A stretch of 16,732 nucleotides of DNA, from assembly GCA_964544765.1 (NCBI GenBank), contig CAZJDM010000099.1, positions 1 to 16,732 of the forward strand, read 5' to 3'. This document shows, one piece after another, positions 14,957-16,732 of this stretch (position 1 is its first letter; each line of letters opens with the position of its first letter). Origin of the DNA: CAZJDM01 sp964544765. GTDB taxonomy: Bacteria; Bdellovibrionota_B; Oligoflexia; CAYFLR01. The notes beneath the pieces were generated by a model, which was not told where the DNA came from, made no database searches, and was given only the letters and a program-made list of their open reading frames with translations. A program made the translations under genes and the position numbers.

Positions 14957-15111
14957 AATTGTGCGACCATGACTGTGGAATAAATTCCTCAAACACCCAA
15001 TTGGTAATAATTTGGCTTTGATTTTTGTGTTAATAAGTAAAATCAATTCTAAATCAATTTGTTATGTACCTTTTGTTATGTACCTTTTTCCACAGTCATG
15101 GTCGCACAATT
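14957..15111. mobile_element. 155-bp MITE-like element with 24-bp terminal inverted repeats
   Basis: The left end (14957-14980) and the reverse complement of the right end (15088-15111) are identical over 24 bases, beginning AATTGTGCGACCATGACTGT. The inner part is A+T-rich and holds no open frame. A 14-bp unit (ttgttatgtacctt) is repeated at 15059-15072 and 15073-15086. A partial second copy of the family lies at 3099-3156. There is no transposase, so the element would be mobilised in trans by one recognising these ends. No target duplication can be proven, though AATT at both outer edges could be one. It lies in the divergent gap between the outer-membrane protein gene and the DsrM-like gene and may affect both promoters. 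Confidence 0.75.
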
Positions 15112-15125
15112 TATTATTTGAATAC

Positions 15126-15147
15126 ACCTATATTCATAAATATAGGT
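15126..15147 (+). promoter_or_regulatory. Perfect 9-bp hairpin upstream of the DsrM-like gene
   Basis: The arms acctatatt and aatataggt flank the loop cata, followed by ttttatatattt. It lies just beyond the MITE-like element and 102 bases before the DsrM-like start. It could be a weak terminator that isolates the gene from upstream transcription, or an operator. The surrounding DNA has further short palindromes (tatcgata, gatatc). Confidence 0.4.
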
Positions 15148-15248
15148 TTTATATATTTCATATTGATATATTTTAACTTTCTATATTTATCGATATCTGA
15201 TATATATAGTGAAATAAACATTATTTAAAAAATTAGGAATTTGACTAC

Positions 15249-16133
15249 ATGGAAGGTTCGATTCTAATTTATTTTGTCTCCTACACTGCCATCATTATTT
15301 TTCTGGCCATAGTAATCACCAAATTTATTATCATCAGTAAAATGCCGCTTCATCTAAGATGGGAGCTATATCCTATTGAATCCAACAAACTCAAAGTAAT
15401 GGTTCCCGAGATGTTATTTCTGGTTAGCTTATACAAACACAATAAAAAACTATGGTGGAGGTCCTTTCCTTTTCACTTTGGATTATATCTCCTAACACTA
15501 GTTTTTATTCTACTTCTTTTAGATGCAACATTTAATCCAGAGCAGATTCAAAATTTTACAAACAACAAGATGAGTAACTTACTCTATTCTTCCTTTACTA
15601 ACTTTACTAAAATTACTAGCATTACTAAAATCATTGCTGCTATTGGGCTCTTACTTACAACCTTAGGAGTATTAGGACTACTACATAGACGAATCTTTGA
15701 TCAGGAGCTTCGCCAATATACCGCACCAGCTGATATTTTCAATCTATGTTTATTTCTCTTTATAACCTTGGTAATGTGGGGATCTCTAATTTTATTTGAT
15801 CCTCATTTTATTCTCATCAAAAGATTTCTCCACCATTTATTCTATTTAAATTTCAAAGTACCTATTAATAGCTATTGGATCCAACTGCAGATACTCTTAT
15901 TTGCTTTCACTATTGTATATGTCCCCCTTACTCACATGTCACATTTCTTTACCAAATGGTTCACCTATCATAACGTTCGTTGGGATGATGATCCCAATGT
16001 TATAAATAGCAAAATAGAAAAAAAGATAATCAAGCAATTAAATTTTCCGATTAACTGGTCAGCACCTCATATAAAAGGTAATGGAACGAAAACATGGTCA
16101 GATATTGCTACAGAAGAAATTGATAACGATTAG
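15249..16133 (+). CDS. DsrM/NarI-like membrane b-type cytochrome
   Basis: This 294-residue membrane protein resembles the NarI/DsrM/HdrE family, which takes electrons from quinol through two haems b and passes them to a partner. About five helices are visible: near 5-27, 75-95, 123-145, 163-184 and 208-228. Candidate haem ligands are the His residues of RSFPFHFGLYLL, LLHRRIF and PLTHMSHFFTKWFTYHN. The HRRIFDQELRQYTAPADIFNL loop is like that of DsrM-type proteins. The start ATG is preceded by AGGA about nine bases upstream. The next gene encodes the Fe-S partner of DsrK type after 122 bases, the classic DsrMK order. There are no other dsr genes in view, so sulfite respiration should not be inferred. 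Such pairs also occur in organisms with other respiratory chains. Confidence 0.82.
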   Translation: MEGSILIYFVSYTAIIIFLAIVITKFIIISKMPLHLRWELYPIESNKLKVMVPEMLFLVSLYKHNKKLWWRSFPFHFGLYLLTLVFILLLLDATFNPEQIQNFTNNKMSNLLYSSFTNFTKITSITKIIAAIGLLLTTLGVLGLLHRRIFDQELRQYTAPADIFNLCLFLFITLVMWGSLILFDPHFILIKRFLHHLFYLNFKVPINSYWIQLQILLFAFTIVYVPLTHMSHFFTKWFTYHNVRWDDDPNVINSKIEKKIIKQLNFPINWSAPHIKGNGTKTWSDIATEEIDND

Positions 16134-16193
16134 CTTAAGAAGCTGCGAATTAAAGAATTAATAAAGCTACTGATCAAGGAAAATATTAACTAA

Positions 16194-16255
16194 GGAAGAC
16201 ATGAATTAGGGAAGACATGAATTAGGGAAGACACGAATTAGGGAGATTCGAATTA
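16194..16255 (+). promoter_or_regulatory. Four tandem 16-bp units of SD plus mini-ORF before the Fe-S gene
   Basis: Units start at 16194, 16210, 16226 and 16242. The first two are identical (ggaagacatgaattag), the third has ACG for ATG, and the fourth is shortened and ends against the real start codon at 16256. Each unit is a Shine-Dalgarno-like ggaaga, and units one and two then give ATG AAT TAG, a two-codon reading frame. The fourth unit's ggaga serves the real gene. This array could load ribosomes or act as minimal upstream frames that tune translation. Confidence 0.7.
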
Positions 16256-16690
16256 ATGAAAAACAAAGCTATCAAGATAGAAAACATTAGTGACGCTACC
16301 GAACAATTCGCTAATATTGAAACTGATACCCTGCCACTATTACCTTGTCCCTACGATCAAACTCACAAGGTGCCTCCATTTAAACCTTTGAAGGATGAAA
16401 CCAAACAAAAAACAGAATGCTCCTTAGACAACACAATCGCATTATCTATTCCCAAACCTCAAAGTGAGAAAGAAAAACAAATACTAATCAAGAAGTTCCT
16501 AATTGGCCTACAAAAGCTTTTTAAGAAAAATGATAACTGGACCTTTATTCAGCCATTACTTCTTTCTATGGAATATTGCACCAGATGCTCAACTTGCTCA
16601 GAATCATGTCATATCTATGAATCTAGTGGCTACAACGAAGTTTATCGACCGCTTTTTCGCAGTGAAATATTGCGCCGTATCGTAAGTTAG
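16256..16690 (+). CDS. DsrK/HdrD-like Fe-S protein, N-terminal part, prematurely stopped
   Basis: The open frame gives 144 residues. After an acidic, unconserved N-terminal region, LLLSMEYCTRCSTCSESCHIY carries a 4Fe-4S motif with C108, C111, C114 and C118 (CxxCxxCxxxC), then YRPLFRSEILRRI as in DsrK-type proteins. A full member would be several hundred residues, with a second cluster motif and CCG domains. Here TAG at 16688-16690 ends it just after that segment. The frame +1 (YRKLGLNPTLTPFI) is also closed by a stop 28 bases later, so a simple single-base shift does not restore the protein. It is probably a truncated, non-functional gene, or the window edge is near a rearrangement or assembly end. 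It follows its DsrM-like partner in the same direction. Confidence 0.7.
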   Translation: MKNKAIKIENISDATEQFANIETDTLPLLPCPYDQTHKVPPFKPLKDETKQKTECSLDNTIALSIPKPQSEKEKQILIKKFLIGLQKLFKKNDNWTFIQPLLLSMEYCTRCSTCSESCHIYESSGYNEVYRPLFRSEILRRIVS

Positions 16691-16732
16691 GCCTGAACCC
16701 CACCTTGACTCCATTTATTTGAACTAATTTAA

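Noticed and set aside
15249..16690. Dissimilatory sulfite reduction locus
   Set aside because: Only a DsrM-like and a broken DsrK-like gene are seen, and DsrMK-like pairs occur outside sulfate reducers.

Overview
The window is low-GC DNA from a Gram-negative bacterium. Three signal peptides with lipoboxes, a possible outer-membrane barrel protein ending in Phe and a DsrM/NarI-like cytochrome support this. I cannot name the lineage from sequence alone. The DsrMK-like pair, ThyX and the secreted proteins would fit a deltaproteobacterial or Bdellovibrionota-type genome, but a gammaproteobacterium is not excluded. Several broken genes, small repeats and a MITE-like element suggest a genome accumulating decay and short duplications, at least in its accessory parts.

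Layout. Positions 1-3531 are accessory and partly eroded: a frameshifted gene remnant with its terminator; a YhcG/DUF1016 PDDEXK nuclease (minus strand, TTG start); a decayed LamG lipoprotein; a small Cys-rich DUF6485 protein; a palindrome-rich gap; and an ankyrin-repeat lipoprotein broken by a one-base shift, with half of a MITE just upstream. From 3576 to 7178, on the minus strand, lie thyX, an exported protein of unknown function, a membrane-anchored or secreted SpoT/MESH1-like HD-domain protein, and a YbgC/FadM-type thioesterase.

Positions 7404-13206, plus strand, form the best conserved block: dapA, dapB, lysA, an Ask_Ect-type aspartate kinase, and a split ThrE-type exporter (YjjP-like plus YjjB-like). 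Together they supply the entry step (aspartate kinase), the DAP-ring steps (DapA, DapB) and the final decarboxylation (LysA) of lysine synthesis, followed by a possible export step. asd, the succinylase/aminotransferase steps and dapF are not here.

A 506-residue lipoprotein or outer-membrane protein follows on the minus strand. The divergent gap after it carries a complete 155-bp inverted-repeat element. The window ends with a DsrM/NarI-like membrane cytochrome and an Fe-S protein of the DsrK/HdrD type. That Fe-S gene stops just after its first 4Fe-4S motif and is preceded by a striking array of repeated Shine-Dalgarno/mini-ORF units.

A recurring theme is short tandem duplication (6-22 bp units) in spacers and sometimes in genes. 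No rRNA, tRNA, CRISPR array or transposase gene was seen.
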